From NCBI GenBank assembly GCA_037044905.1, contig JBAOKB010000182.1:248001-312000 (forward strand): DNA of 64,000 bases, read 5' to 3'. Positions within the stretch are counted from its first letter, which is position 1, and every line of letters begins with the position of its first letter. This document shows, piece by piece, positions 44,391 through 56,008 of the stretch. Source of the stretch: Hortaea werneckii. Taxonomy: Eukaryota > Ascomycota > Dothideomycetes > Mycosphaerellales > Teratosphaeriaceae. Made by a program: the position numbers and the translations under genes. The notes under the pieces were generated by a model. That model was not told the origin of the DNA and made no database searches. It saw only the letters and a program-made list of their open reading frames with translations.

Positions 44391-44539
44391 GGCTATGCGT
44401 ACACAAGCTTAGGAAAAGTAAAGGGGTCGGAGGTTGCAAGCCTGTCGACAAATTCCAAACCATACAGTAATTACTTAGTCGCTGCCGACGAAAACCGCAC
44501 CAACATCGACCTATTCACTAAGCTACCCCAACCACCCTA

Positions 44540-45791
44540 TCAAAACCCATTCTGCTGCGCCTCCTGCAACGAATCCATCACATCGCTCAACTCATCCTCA
44601 TACACAATCACATGCCCGGCCTTGGCCGTAGAAAGATAACTAACATCGAACATTTCCCCGCCGATCCGCCGCTTCATACCATCGATCAGCTGACTAGCCA
44701 CACCACACACGATGCCCGTGCTCTCCAACGGCAGATCCCTAAGGTCAAGCGTAATAGCGATCTGCTCCGGGCCGTCTTTCCCAAGTAACAAGTCCTCACC
44801 GTCATGGTAGAACAAAGGCAGTAGGCTCTTCTCGAGCGTGACCGAAGCCGACTCCGTGTCCGTCAGGGTCAGGGAGAAGAAAGCCGGGGGCGGATGGCTG
44901 GTGAGGCATTTAATCAGCCCTAGTTGCAGCTTGCCTTCGGTGAAATTGTTGGCTTGCGAACTCGCCATCGTCTCTTTGATCCCGGCGCAGGTTACGAGCT
45001 CGATCCGAGTGTCGACGCTAGGCGCCACGCCGGCTTTCTTCAGTTTGGCAAACGTCCTCGCTTGGAGTTCGGTGAGGGTTGTCGGGGGCGGTGTAGTGGC
45101 TATGGGCGTGGAGTCGAGGGAAGATGTCGAAGAGCCAGGCCGATGGTGGGACATGAGGGTAGGTGATGTGGGGTTCTTCATGTGTCCTGCTTCCCCGTTG
45201 GCTTCGGCTTCGAAGACAAACCCGCGGCCTTCGAGCGCTTTGATGACTTTGGACCGCGCCTTTAGCGGGACGAGGATGAAGTCGGACCAGTAGCTTGTGA
45301 TGAAGAAGATCGGGATGCCGGCCATCGCAAGCGGAGTCGTCAAGTCCAATACCCGCTGCCCGGCCTCAAGACCCTCGCCATCGATAATGACGACGGAGTA
45401 GTCCTCCTTGCTGATCGACACCATCCCTTTCAGCGAAGGATCGATGCGCGCGATGATCGGCGCGAACAAGTCGTCGGCCACTTGGCGAGGACATACTACG
45501 GAGCATTCGTTCGGCGTCAGAGACACGTTGACGAAAGGGTGCCAGTAGTTCCACGGACGACTGGGTAAAGTCGGATTCCCATGCTCGTCGTGTCTGCCAT
45601 TGCGTAAAAGCAATTGTGAGATGGCTTGTAGAAAGAGCGGGTAGGCTTGCAGAGGGATATGTATCAGTGCGACGTGCGTGTCCTATGCTAATGTCAGCTA
45701 TCGATATTTGTATATTGTGATGCAGGCGACATACGAGAAATCCCAGCTGGGCGTTGAGCAAGGTCATTGACTCAGACATGCAATGATCCAT
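44540..45791 (-). CDS. ACT-domain protein related to the CASTOR arginine sensor
   Basis: Two exons, 45791-45735 and 45682-44540 (52-nt intron, GTATGT...CATAG), give an intact 399-residue protein. The N-terminus reads MTLLNAQLGFL then DTHVALIHIPLQAYPLFLQA. The ACT-7 type domain (PF13840) shows EDYSVVIIDGEGLEAG, then LAMAGIPIFFITSYWSDFILVP, the segment that forms the amino-acid pocket in CASTOR1. A Ser/Pro-rich linker follows, then a second alpha/beta half ending SYLSTAKAGHVIVYEDEL. In mammals CASTOR proteins bind arginine and release inhibition of GATOR2/TORC1. Fungal relatives are uncharacterised, so amino-acid sensing is inferred from fold only. Length is close to CASTOR1 (329) plus the linker. 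It is cytosolic. Confidence 0.85.
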
Positions 45792-47564
45792 ACTCGATAT
45801 ATCTCGCCAGTATGACGGCTTAGCCAGAAGACTTGATTCAGGAAGCAGTTTGCAACAAATGTTGAAATTGGCAACTGTTCAGCGGTTGACTTGTTCAATC
45901 GGCAATGGATAGTGTGCAACGATGACGGTCTGAAAGTTCATGCTCGATCGGGCAACCAGTATGCGCTTCAATCAATGCCGGGATGTTGATAAGAATCAAG
46001 AGCTTGATTGAATCAAGAGAAAGCGTTGGCGCGGTAAGGCGACGGACTTCGCGACTTTTTGATATGCAAAATGCGATCACTGGTGATGCCACCCCCGCTC
46101 GTTCAGATATGTTGTGCAACAACGGTAGGCTTGCTGTGTGGGCTTGCGCGGTCCTGCTGACAGCTGAATTTCTGGGGAAAGGCTGAAGACCTGCTGGATA
46201 TTCGTGGGGTGTCTGCGTGAATGGGGGTTCAGCTCTCACAGCGGCTGGCTCGTCATGCGCGCGTGTCTAGAGAGATCGTCACCACGGCTAGTGACTTGCA
46301 GCGTGGGATATCTGCAGGCGGGCCGGTCCAGTCCAGATGCAGATTAGGAACCGTCGATGTAGTATTCTTTCTGGTTCCAGGTTGGAGAGTACAGAGGGAA
46401 GAAGCGTTTACGCCGAGAAACATAGGAAGAGTGAATCCTCAAAATACTTGTCCTTACCTTCTAGTCCATGCGCAGAATCTGCTTTCATATGACTGTGTTG
46501 TCTGACATCCCGATAAGGGCCGATAGTGGAGCTGGCAAGGTTGGCTGAGGCGCGCGCCATGCTGAACAGATGGGACATTTCGACTGCAAGTCGCAGGGCA
46601 AGCGAGATAAGTATTCGCTCCACACACACACCGCGGCATGTTGTATGTACGAAGTTGAGAAGAATGGGATTCCCTACGGCTGTCAACTCGATTGCGCGCC
46701 CCTACCTGCAGGGATAATTCCAGGCCAAATACCATACTGAAGGTTGAATTTGGAGGATGACAGGATGAAGTCGCATTCCAATGGACGGAGCTCGGAAAAC
46801 CGTGCGTCGGGGGGGCCGGGAGCGGGCGAAAAGTCGGGTTTGGCTTAAGCCGTCGTTACCATTTGCTCATCACCTTATCAAGCAGAGCGTGACTGGTTCA
46901 CTGGTCGCAAACAGCTTATCTTCAACATCTTGACCGTTTTGCTCGAGTCGAGAAAATTATCTTGAGCCGTGCTGATGTCACCAGTGTGGATTCATCCCCT
47001 GAGTATTTTCATTGTGTAGGTGCAAGACTACTCTCACCGAATATGACATCCCATGGTGACACTGGGGTTCATCGCATTCGTCAGTTTGGCAAACTTCACG
47101 GGAGATCTGCGACTACTCAGACATATGCCCGGCGTTGGTGTATAAGGCTATGAACTTGATTGATCCTTCGAGACACAGCTACGATAGACATCTGAAGCAG
47201 AGCACTTCTTCAGGCCCAACCAGGCCATTTTTACATTGGTGTACTAAGCCGCCCATGCGGTTCCCATCTGCTCACCTTCAGACCAGCTCGATACCGAAGG
47301 TGTCGAAGGAACGCAGTGCATGGAAGCTTCCAGGAGCTGACGAGTGGTCGCAGACCACATCGTCCTGCTGCATTGCAAGTCTCAAGCATACTTATTTACA
47401 AAAGAACACTCACCCCTCTCAACTCGCACTCACAAAATACCCAGAAAACCTCACCATCACCTGTGCAATTCTCCCTTTTCCTTACACAACATTGAATGCA
47501 TGAAATCGTAACAACGCCAAAAACCTCATGGCAAACATCACCGCCCCACATGATTATATCCTAA
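45792..47564. other. 1.8-kb region with no recognisable gene
   Basis: Many frames of 60-120 codons on both strands, all overlapping and without domains. It contains a GC-rich stretch with a G7 run near 46808. A decayed gene or a long non-coding transcript cannot be excluded. Confidence 0.4.
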
Positions 47565-47960
47565 CTAATTACATCTCCCATACCCTTCCAAACATCCCGA
47601 ACCGCAATACGCGTCCGTACTCCCACAGAAGCCGTACTGGGAACAACAATCGCCAAACTGCGAGCCGAGGCACGTATATCCCGTGCGAGGGCGCTCCTGG
47701 ATCAGGGCCGCAGAGACCATTGGGGGAGATGTTGCCATTGGGGGGATCAGAATCGCTTGAGGCTGCTGTTGTTGCTGTTGCGTCGGCGGCGACGGTAGTG
47801 GTTGATGATTTCGGTTTGCAGCCACATTTTGCGCTTGTTTGACCTATAGCGAAGGCGACTAGGGCTAGGAGGAATGTCTGATTTTCGACTTATCAGCGTC
47901 CTCGCTTGATCTTGTGTAAAAGGGCTACTGTGGCTTGGTTGGTATTACCTGTGGTTGCAT
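47565..47960 (-). CDS. Small secreted chitin-binding (CBM18, hevein-type) protein, one frame break
   Basis: Exon 1 (47960-47949, MQPQ) is spliced over a 71-nt intron (GTAATA...ATCAG) to exon 2 from 47877. The spliced N-terminus (TFLLALVAFAIGQTSA) is a signal peptide. After a Lys/Thr-rich linker, a single hevein-type domain is read from NGLCGPDPGAP and then GYTCLGSQFGDCCSQYGFCG and STDAYCGSGC. The domain has the expected Cys spacing and the aromatic residues that stack on GlcNAc. The two parts are in different frames; one extra C in the C3 run at 47689-47691 explains it. The product would be about 107 residues. Small secreted single-CBM18 proteins can coat the fungal wall or hide chitin fragments from hosts, but that role is only inferred. 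Confidence 0.82.
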
Positions 47961-48376
47961 TTTTTCGTAAGAATCCCTGAGGAATCTACTGACTTAGACT
48001 ACTCTTTTATGACTGGCCGGAAGCACTTTCTGTGAGAGATAGAGCAACTTGTCGGGACGGATGTGCACGTCTTGTAATGTTGTTTTCAAACTGAAATACT
48101 TATCCACATCAATGATGGTATTGACAATGCAAGTCTTCTCATTACCGCACCATGATGCATGTACGAAACTCAGTAGAGACCACCCCGCGGAGTCTCGTCC
48201 GCAAAGCCCCAGGAGGTCCAAACAAAGTCGCCTCCAACTAGCCTCGCGGGCCGCGACTCTATCTAAGATCTACGACATTGAACCTCAGATGTGGAAGATA
48301 CAAAACATTGACGAAGTGGGGCAGAAGAAGGTACATTGTTTCCATCGCTAAAGTTTGAAGTAGTTGACCGCCCCTT
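47961..48376. other. Intergenic region, no gene recognised
   Basis: Promoter side of the chitin-binding gene and 3' side of the PhoD-like gene. Confidence 0.5.
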
Positions 48377-50245
48377 TCAACCCCAGATCGCATCCTTAGC
48401 TCGCCCACCTCCTCCTACATTTGGAGGCGTAGTGAGCGTATAGCTCCAAGCCTCGACCCCATCTACATACAATCGATAATGCAGCAGACTCTGGTCGCTA
48501 GTAGGCGGGTTACTAATGCTGACGGAGCCGAATTTGCTGTTGCCGTCGGGGATGTACTTGATGCACACGTCGCTGGTATACTCGTCTGAGGTCGTGCTTT
48601 CGCTGTACGTCCTGATAGGGAGGTAGAACATGTTCAGAGGCGACGCGCTGAATTCGTGGACAGTGGCGCTGAGCGGCCACCGTTTGCGCTTCTTCATTAC
48701 GTCCGGGGCTTGTTCGGCCAGGGCGTTGACACCCCTCGCCCCAGCGCCGATCTGCCCTAGCCCAACTATCTCCTCCTTGCCATCAGGTGGCGGTGGGAAA
48801 GACGTGGCTGCGAATTCGTGCCGATCGCCTGAGAGCACGATGACGCCTACGCCGCCTCGAAGGCCTACGTCCCACATGTGTTCCAGGATGATCTGCCGCT
48901 CCCCGAGATACCCTCGCCAAGTGTCCTGCGCGCCAAACCACCAATTCTTCGTGAAAGGGATACTGCTGACGACCACTTTCCACCTCACGCCTTCCGGCTC
49001 TGGCCGCTTGAGCCATTCCAGTAGGTCGTGTAGCTGGGTCTGGCCGAGCATCGTCTTTGTCGGCTCACCAGTAACGGGGTCAGAACCATTCGTGCCGTCG
49101 TTGGGCGAACGATAGCGGCGCGTGTCAAGCATGAAGAAGGTTGCCGGGCCTTGCGTAAAGCTGAAATACGTCTCACCCTTTCGCACTGGAGGCGGATTGG
49201 CAGCAATGTGGTAATGCTCATAAGGATCGTTAGCCGCAGGAAAGACCCCTGTCGTGTTCTTATCCCAGTCGTTCGCTACCTCATGGTCGTCATACACGTG
49301 TATCCAGGGGAGCTCTTTGGCTGCGGCGGGCCAATCCGGAGATGCGTAGACTTGACGATACTGTCTCCTGTAGTTTGCGGCATCAGTACCGTGACTGTGC
49401 GGCACATCGGCGTAGATGAAGTCGCCCAGGAAGAGCATAAATTGCGCTTTGAAGCCATTGAGTGCTTCGCCCAGATAGTGCAGGCCTTTGTTGGAGAGTG
49501 TATGCGCGAATGGGCTGTATGGGAAATTGTTGATCAGGCACGAAGAGTGCAAAACGGTGAAACTTCCTGCCGAACCCACGCGGTCAGACGTAAGCCCTGT
49601 CTTGGGCGCGGTGGTGAAGAAGCCGGTGTGGTTGCTGCTGACAACCCACTGGTATCTCGTATCTGAATAGAGTCCAGTGAGTTCGAATGTCCGGTGAAAT
49701 CAGTGTTCTCATCCAGCCAGTCGATACGCTACCGCCGGACTTCCAAGAGCTATCGGGGGAAGCACGCCATATGAAGTGCTCATCGGCTTGTCCGCATACC
49801 GGTACGAGACGAATATCGGGTATTTGGTTGCATCTGGCTCGCGGATAAGGAGCCTCGCGCTCGTGTCAGATACATAGCCTGTCCTGGCCATGGACAGGTC
49901 ATGCGCCTGGTGGAAGATAGCACCGCGAAAGATAAGGTCGAGCGACATGACGACCAACAAGAGGTTGATGAAGAATGTGTTGGCACTACACAGCAGACTT
50001 GTAGGACTTGGTAGACCCGTCAAGAGTGTCCTCAGGATCTCCGGACTCTTCTCGTCTACAACCACTGTTTCCTGTACGTCCAGCTCCTGTCCTGGGTCGC
50101 TGACCGTCTCGCCCTTAACGTAGCGAGTGTCGACATCTTGGGCGGCCTCACTTGGGTCTGATGGATCTTTGGCAACGATATCGATTTCGTCGGCAACAAC
50201 TTCATAAGGCGGCGTGCTGTAGGACGTGTAAATGAAGGAGGGCAA
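48377..50245 (-). CDS. PhoD-like metallophosphatase, membrane-anchored, three frame breaks
   Basis: The 3' frame (49579-48377) holds the metallophosphatase core of PhoD (PF09423): QFMLFLGDFIYAD, WIHVYDDHEVANDWDKN, TFFMLDTRRYR, WKVVVSSIPFTKNWW and GVIVLSGDRHEFAA, giving the Asp, His and Asn metal ligands. The 5' frame (50245-49709) encodes the usual fungal N-terminus with a membrane segment (NTFFINLLLVVMSLDLIF) and the strand-rich domain (ATKYPIFVSYR). Between them the sequence passes through other frames (FELTGLYSDTRYQWVVSSNH). One-base breaks are seen at the C5 run about 49755-49759 and near 49725 and 49695. A 5' exon beyond 50245 (up to an acceptor near 50283) is likely. It is probably a vacuolar/ER or surface phosphodiesterase or alkaline phosphatase; the substrate is unknown. 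Confidence 0.85.
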
Positions 50246-51122
50246 GTAGATGGCGGCAGCGGTGAACAGGATCGGCGGGATATCCTACTTGGAATCAGCT
50301 CGGTTCGAGACGGTCAGCTGGGCAGATGCAATACTCACACTGCCAGGTATCTACAATGTCACCGGTCAGCATTGTCATCTCGCCATCATTGCCGGCGCAA
50401 AGCGGAAGTTGTTTACCCATCTCAAGAAGACGAAAGCACACAGTCTCAAGACAAGAGAGCTTGAGACTGTGGCATACTTCGCCAACATCCTTCGTACCTA
50501 ACATGGTGTTTGAATCAGACGACTATAACATCTTGTACAGAAATCAAGGGTATTGCCTCGCAAATGAAGGATAGGGACAATCAAGCCTGGCAGGCAAATT
50601 ATTGTTCGCGTCACGATCAACCTCGCGCGTTATGTGACATCACATGTCCGAGCTTCCACACTTCTGCCCGTCTGGTGTATCCAGGGAGCACGGCAGTGTC
50701 TCTACCGGTTGGTCTGTTGCGTGATACTCATGTTATTATTCGTTAACTATCATCAGATCACCATGGTGTATGAGCCAGCTTCATGCTGCAAACACCTTCA
50801 ATGTCTTCGCATTCGCGACACCACAGCACGTAAGCTGTAGCACCAGAGGACGGACAGACAAGGAGATTTATAATCGCGCCGGACGTTCGTTGGCTTCCTA
50901 TCACGTTGCAGCTATGCAAGCGAACTCAGCTGAGCATAATGCTTGTCTGCTGTGACAGGACTGGCAGACGCAGAAAATATGCAGCTTACCACCCTCAATC
51001 TGCCCACATAAATACTACACGCAAAAGGTGACAAGACACGATACTCTCACATCCCATCCTCCTTTTCCCTCCCCCTTTAGCAACAATCATAAAAAGTCCC
51101 CTTTGCATCCCTCCCAACAACC
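50246..51122. other. Divergent promoter region (PhoD-like and GFA genes)
   Basis: It contains the likely first PhoD intron and exon near 50283-50380 and otherwise short frames with no domain. Confidence 0.5.
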
Positions 51123-51856
51123 ATGGCCGAACAAATCTCCGCATCAGCAAAACAAGCCCTCAACCTCCCAGCCGACACGCAAGTCCCCTGGTCCATCCCC
51201 AACGGCGTCTCCGCAGTCTACGACCTCCACTGCCACTGCGCAGCAATCCGATATAAAATCCGAATCTCACCGCCGCTGTACGCCGAGCACGCCAAAGGCA
51301 GAGAACAATGCGTAGCCGTAGCGTGCGAGTGTTCGTACTGCATGCGGAACGGGTACTGGGTGCGTATATAGCGTCCCTGTCACACACACTTTCCCCTTAC
51401 CATCGAAAAGCAAAGAGAGAGATAGAGAGAGAAAGGGCTTTGCCGATGATTGTTTCTTACGTAGGGCGTACATCCCCTGAAGCGGGATATCGAGTGGACG
51501 TATGGGAGAGAGCATATTAAGCTCTACGCTCACGGGGGGACAGAGGGGAAGAATCCGTTCTGGCTCTGTGATGTTTGTGGGTGCGTGTTGGGGACTGATG
51601 CGACTGCTATTATGGAGGCGCTGGGGTTGGAGGAGATTAGGTGCACTGTGAATGTGCGTGCTTTCTAATTCTCATTGACCGCTTGCTTTGGAGTGCCATC
51701 TCGGAGAACCATAGTTGCTTGCTAACCATGGGAGAAGGTGAAAATGCTAAAGGACTTTGATCCGAAGAAAATCAAGGTGAGGAATTCGACTTGCCGAAAT
51801 TAATGCCGCCTAAGTATGAAGACTATATTGAGGCAATATACCACAACAAGGCTTGA
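51123..51856 (+). CDS. GFA/CENP-V-type zinc protein (glutathione-dependent formaldehyde-activating family)
   Basis: Three exons, 51123-51359, 51465-51653 and 51738-51856, with GTGCGT donors on both introns, give about 181 residues. Zinc-ligand cysteines are clear: LHCHCAAIRYKI, VACECSYCMRNGYW and LCDVCGCVLG. This is the GFA family (PF04828), with two zinc sites; some bacterial members bind S-hydroxymethyl-glutathione, while fungal members are mostly untested. Exon 3 reads VKMLKDFDPKKIK and then, after one missing base near 51776-51779 (GTG|AGG), EEFDLPKLMPPKYEDY, which is the expected family ending; without the shift the protein stops at a nearby TAA. The start at 51123 has the context ACCATGG, close to ideal. 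Confidence 0.88.
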
Positions 51857-52310
51857 TCAAGATCTATGAGTCTCAGGCTGTTCCAAGGAGTCTTCTTCTT
51901 TGTGAAGACACCTATCGACTGGCAAACAAGCATTGAGGCTTAGGCATGCAGGCCGCTGTGTTTGCCTATCTACAATGCACACGTGCATTGAGACAGTGAC
52001 TGTAGGAAGAACCAGTGAGACATGCCTGGGTAGTTACCATGGACAAAGCCAATCATGATCTTCATTAAATCATTACTTCTACCCTGCTCTTCAGATCAAA
52101 TGCCCTCGTCATCTCCACTTCGATTATCCAAACGTTCACAGATTATCACGAAGCGTCTGATACGCGCGAGCAAGCATCAAGACCGCCTACCATGTCCAAT
52201 GAGACACCAACCAACTTCTCAAAAAGAGTAACCAGGAAAAATGTGACACGTTGACCCAATGCAAAAACCCGGTAATCAACCTTTACCCGGACACATTTAG
52301 ACAGGACCTC
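51857..52310. other. Intergenic region, possible 5' exon of the next gene
   Basis: An ATG at 52191 (MSNETPTNFSKR) could splice from GTAACC to an acceptor at about 52301 and enter the next gene in frame. The donor is weak, so this is not asserted. Confidence 0.4.
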
Positions 52311-53135
52311 ATGTGTCTCAGATGCAAGCGGGCTGCGCTACTCGCCCAGAGGGGCAGAGTACTCGCCAATTCCTTGGCCGGGGAAGAAGAGGACATCATC
52401 GTCTACCGCACCAATCTCGGCAAGCTCGACGCAAGAGAAGAGCACCGGGCTGCGATCAACGGCCACCGCGCCTTTGATACAAGTCCAGGCTCATCCTGCT
52501 CAGAAGCCCAATCCGGCAATGACATGCTCGGAGAACGCCTCAATCTCAGCCATTGGTTCGGCGACGATCTTGATCCCGTCAAAGCTGCACGACTTGCAGA
52601 CAGCGTTCGTAATCTAGAGATCCTCATACCCATGGAGCCAAGCCCGATGATCGACGTGGAAGCCCACGACAACCATCGCGCCGCAGCCAACAAGACCGCG
52701 TACCTCTTCGCACGGCTCGTCAGGGCGTTCCCGAACGTGCGAAGGCTCGTGACACGCTTGACCACGTACGAAATAGGTCAGAAGATGTCGTACGTCTGCG
52801 AACGCGGGTCGAATAAACGTTATGCGGCGTTCGAGCTCCCTGAGCATCTCTCTGATCACATCGCCCTCAACTTCCAGCGGAGGATCAAAGAGGTCGTACG
52901 TGCCGTCATCTGTACATCGACGCCAGCTCTTGAGGAGAAGGTCATTGTGCTTTTCCAGGAAAGAGAGCGCGATCACCGGAGATGGCGGGATGGACCGTTG
53001 GGAGATCCAGAGCTGCACATCGATCGTCGCCACGCGCAGCAGGGGGATGCGGAAAGGCTTGGCGAAGCAGATGATGGGACACCCGAGCTGCTGCGTACAG
53101 CTTTGGAACACACAACTGGTCTCATCATCCATTGA
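52311..53135 (+). CDS. Hypothetical protein
   Basis: No family recognised. From the first in-frame ATG (52311, MCLRCKRAALLAQRG) the frame gives 274 residues with coding-like composition. It has a charged N-terminus, a helical middle (VRNLEILIPMEPSPMIDVEA, then LFARLVRAFPNVRRLVTRL) reminiscent of fungal F-box-associated or leucine-rich-like regions, and a charged C-terminus. The frame is open upstream to 52251 without an ATG. The last 60 residues are Arg/Asp-rich and may be out of frame. The gene converges on the zinc-finger regulator, with 41 bp between stop codons. An overlapping minus-strand frame (52614-53282) is less convincing. Confidence 0.45.
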   Translation: MCLRCKRAALLAQRGRVLANSLAGEEEDIIVYRTNLGKLDAREEHRAAINGHRAFDTSPGSSCSEAQSGNDMLGERLNLSHWFGDDLDPVKAARLADSVRNLEILIPMEPSPMIDVEAHDNHRAAANKTAYLFARLVRAFPNVRRLVTRLTTYEIGQKMSYVCERGSNKRYAAFELPEHLSDHIALNFQRRIKEVVRAVICTSTPALEEKVIVLFQERERDHRRWRDGPLGDPELHIDRRHAQQGDAERLGEADDGTPELLRTALEHTTGLIIH

Positions 53136-53176
53136 TAACTTCATATAGGTTTCAGCAAACACTGACCAGACCTTTC

Positions 53177-56008
53177 TCATGTCCGCGCCGCTTTCCTCAA
53201 TCCTTCCATGATATTGATGAGGTTGTCTACCAGTGGTGGCGCACGGGCATCGTTGTGATTTCGTCTCATGATCTGAACACACGCCGCGACAACGTCATCA
53301 GGGCTCTCGACGATGGCGAGGCCATCCGTGGGCGGACTGCCCATCCAGGCGTGCACTGCCGCGTTGCCCTTGCCATTGACGATCCATCGCTGTACACCTG
53401 GGTCTTCAGCCGCGTCCAGCCATGCCGTGACACTGTTGTTCATCTGGTGATTGGGCTCAGTGGAACGGGTGATGATGCCGTAAGACCAGAAAGCCAGACT
53501 AGACTGGTAGACAGCGATTGCTGCAAAGTCACAAATGAGGCCTTGGCGGAGGTTGCGTGCCGCTCGGACAACTTGACCGGCATGCCAAAGCGCCTGTCTG
53601 GATGTCGTAGTCTTGGTCCACTGCACAAGGGATGGGTAGACTCTTCGTGCTTCCTCCTCGCCCTCAACTCCTGCAAACAGGTGAACGTCGTCCAATGACA
53701 TGTGCAGGTGCATGAGTAGCAGCTCCAAGATCAGTGTGACCTTTGCGTCCTCAACAGAGCTGACTCGGAAGCACTGCAGCAGCTTTGTAAGCTCCGAGTG
53801 CCGGGAGGCCATGAGGAGGTTGCTATTACACCATTGTGTGTTGTAGTCTTTCATTGAGGAGTCAAGTTGTCGATATTCCCAAGATCATCCGCCACGCAGC
53901 ACCGAGCACTGCCATGCTGGCTTGCCGTCCGTCGACCCAGATGTCTTTGGTCGCAAGTATGTCCAGGTCTTGTATGCAGTCGACGAGTGACGGCTGCCTC
54001 TCATACCGTGGTCCGGAACTACGCATGTATGTTGCTTTCCAAAGTCCTGCGGTCGGCGAATGCCACAACGCTTCTGACTCCGGCAGAGGGAGATAGAGTT
54101 CCGCATACGAAATGAGGGGACTACTGAACAGGGAGACAGAAGCTTCCAGATCGTGTCGGAACAAGTGCAGCGCAAAACGCTTTCTCGACTCTTGCTTGAT
54201 CCACTGCCGCCACTTGTTTTCCAGTACCTCGCCCTGATCTTCAGCGTAAGGCACGATACGCTCGTAGGTGCCTCGTCTGAAAAAGCCACCCCGACGAGCC
54301 ATGGTGACGAGCACCTGTTGAAAGCCTTCAGCGAGCTCCATCTTCCGACTGTCACCGCTCCACAATCCGATCTTAAGTTGCAACAACGATGCTTGCATAA
54401 TTTGCAGATCTCGCATGAGTGTGTTGTCTTCTTCCACTTGCACTTGCACCGCAGTCCTAATGGCTTCCTGTATGGCGTAGCCTACCTTGCGAATAGATGC
54501 ATCGGGCGTCAATACAGCGCCTGCAGCGATGATAGCCGCTAGGACTTCAGGTCGGGTCTGTCCAGCTCGCAAAGTCGGCGCATGGATCCAGTGCTTAGCG
54601 TGCGATCCTGGCGACGTGAGCGAGAACTGGAACAGGCTGTCCAAGAGACTGATGGACGGGAAGCACGCGACCGCTCGCGGGATACTGTTCGGCTTGCAGG
54701 TGCTAAGAATCATTGCCAATATCTTGTCCCGTGACGTCTGCGAAAGCGGCTCACACGTAACGCGCCGGTCGATATCCAAGCTAGTCGGCGTTGGTAAAGA
54801 TAGATTGGCTTGCTCGGCTGATCCAGAGTCTTCGAAAGGGGCCGGAAACGCCATACGGAAGCTTTTGGAAGTGCCGTTGTATCGAGGGGCGGCACTGGCG
54901 CAGATGTAAAGCTGGGCATGATATCAGAGCCGGTCGTCGGAAATCCGATGCTAGGGGTTCGAAGGTCGAAGGGATTGGTATTGTTATATGTGTCCAGGAA
55001 GCTCAGGTCAAGATCATTAAGCTCCATATTTGTGTCTACACCGAAGTCGAATAGCTCTCTGGGAGTCCATGGGCCACCCTGGTAATCCATGAAGTTTGCT
55101 TGGTTGGGTTGGTTTGGTGGCATCATCTTGTCGCGGAGATAGTCGAACATGTTATTTCCAACCGACGGCTGCGGAGCCATCATGCCACCGTCCATCTGCA
55201 TGTGCTGCTGTGGCGAGGGCTGCGTCTGTGCAATATTCATCTGCATAGCTGGAAGCTGGTTAGGGTGTGCGCCAGAGACCGACTGGCGGTGCATCTGCGG
55301 CGCTTGATGCATTGGCTGCATTACTTGCTGCATGGGAGGGAGGCTTTGCAGTGGCTGCTGCTGTTGGTGCATGTTGACGAACTGAGATGGCGACTGTTGC
55401 GGTTGATGTTGTTGCTGCTGTGGTTGTGGCTGCGGTTGTTGGTGATGGTTCTGCTGTGTCATATATGGGTTTTGAGGCGACTGTGTCATTTCGTTGGGAG
55501 GTCCAAAGTTCGCCGTGAAGTTGCAGTGGATGCCCTTCTTGGTGCATCGTTTACAGGGCTTCTCCTCCTCACACTTCAGATGCAACCCAGCACAGGCTTC
55601 GCATGCCTGAGATACACGACTATGCTGGATGACAGCTGGCTTTGATTGAGGATCGTCTTTGGAATGTCCCAGTGTATGACGCTTCAAGAGGTCGGCCCGT
55701 GCAAAAGCTTTAGTACAGACCTGGCATTGGTACGGCTTTTCTTGGGTGTGCATGCGGACATGTCGAGACAGATGATCGAGCCGGGCGTAGGACTTGTTGC
55801 ATTTGCCGCATGAGTAGAGTCTCTGACCGTTAGGCCCTTCGGTCTTTGCGCCAGCAGTGGCATCGTCGTTAGCAGTGGCATCTTTCACCTCGTCTGTGAC
55901 GGAGCGCGATCGTTTATGATCGGGCTCGGCTGCATCGTCGCCACCATCGGCGGTGGGCTGAGTTTTGATTGGGGTCTCAGCCGGTAGGCTTGGAGACTGG
56001 TAGGCCAT
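53177..56008 (-). CDS. C2H2 plus Zn2Cys6 transcription factor with fungal_trans middle region, three frame breaks
   Basis: The start at 56008 (MAYQSPSLPAETPIKTQ) has a strong context. Two C2H2 fingers (YSCGKCNKSYARLDHLSRH and YQCQVCTKAFARADLLKRH) are followed by a complete Zn2Cys6 cluster (CEACAGLHLKC ... CKRCTKKGIHC), a fusion seen only in fungi. A long Gln/Pro/Met-rich activation-type region follows, then a fungal-specific regulator middle domain (FPSISLLDSLFQFSLTSPGS, MQASLLQLKIGLWSGDSRKM, ESRKRFALHLFRHDLEASV, LPLPESEALWHSPTA). The final segment is SNLLMASRHSELTKLLQCF to the stop at 53177. The frame breaks by one base at the A4 run near 54862-54866 and twice near 53855-53882, each fixable by one missing homopolymer base. 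Full length is about 940 residues. It is nuclear; target genes are unknown. Confidence 0.88.
55180..55450 (-). repeat. Gln-rich low-complexity coding region (CAG/CAA repeats)
   Basis: Dense but interrupted Gln/His/Pro/Met codons in the zinc-finger regulator, typical of a transactivation segment. Likely length-variable between strains. Confidence 0.75.

Noticed and set aside
52614..53282. Minus-strand 222-codon frame opposite the 52.3-kb hypothetical gene
   Set aside because: The plus-strand frame has the better amino-acid composition and gives a sensible convergent arrangement; neither is certain.
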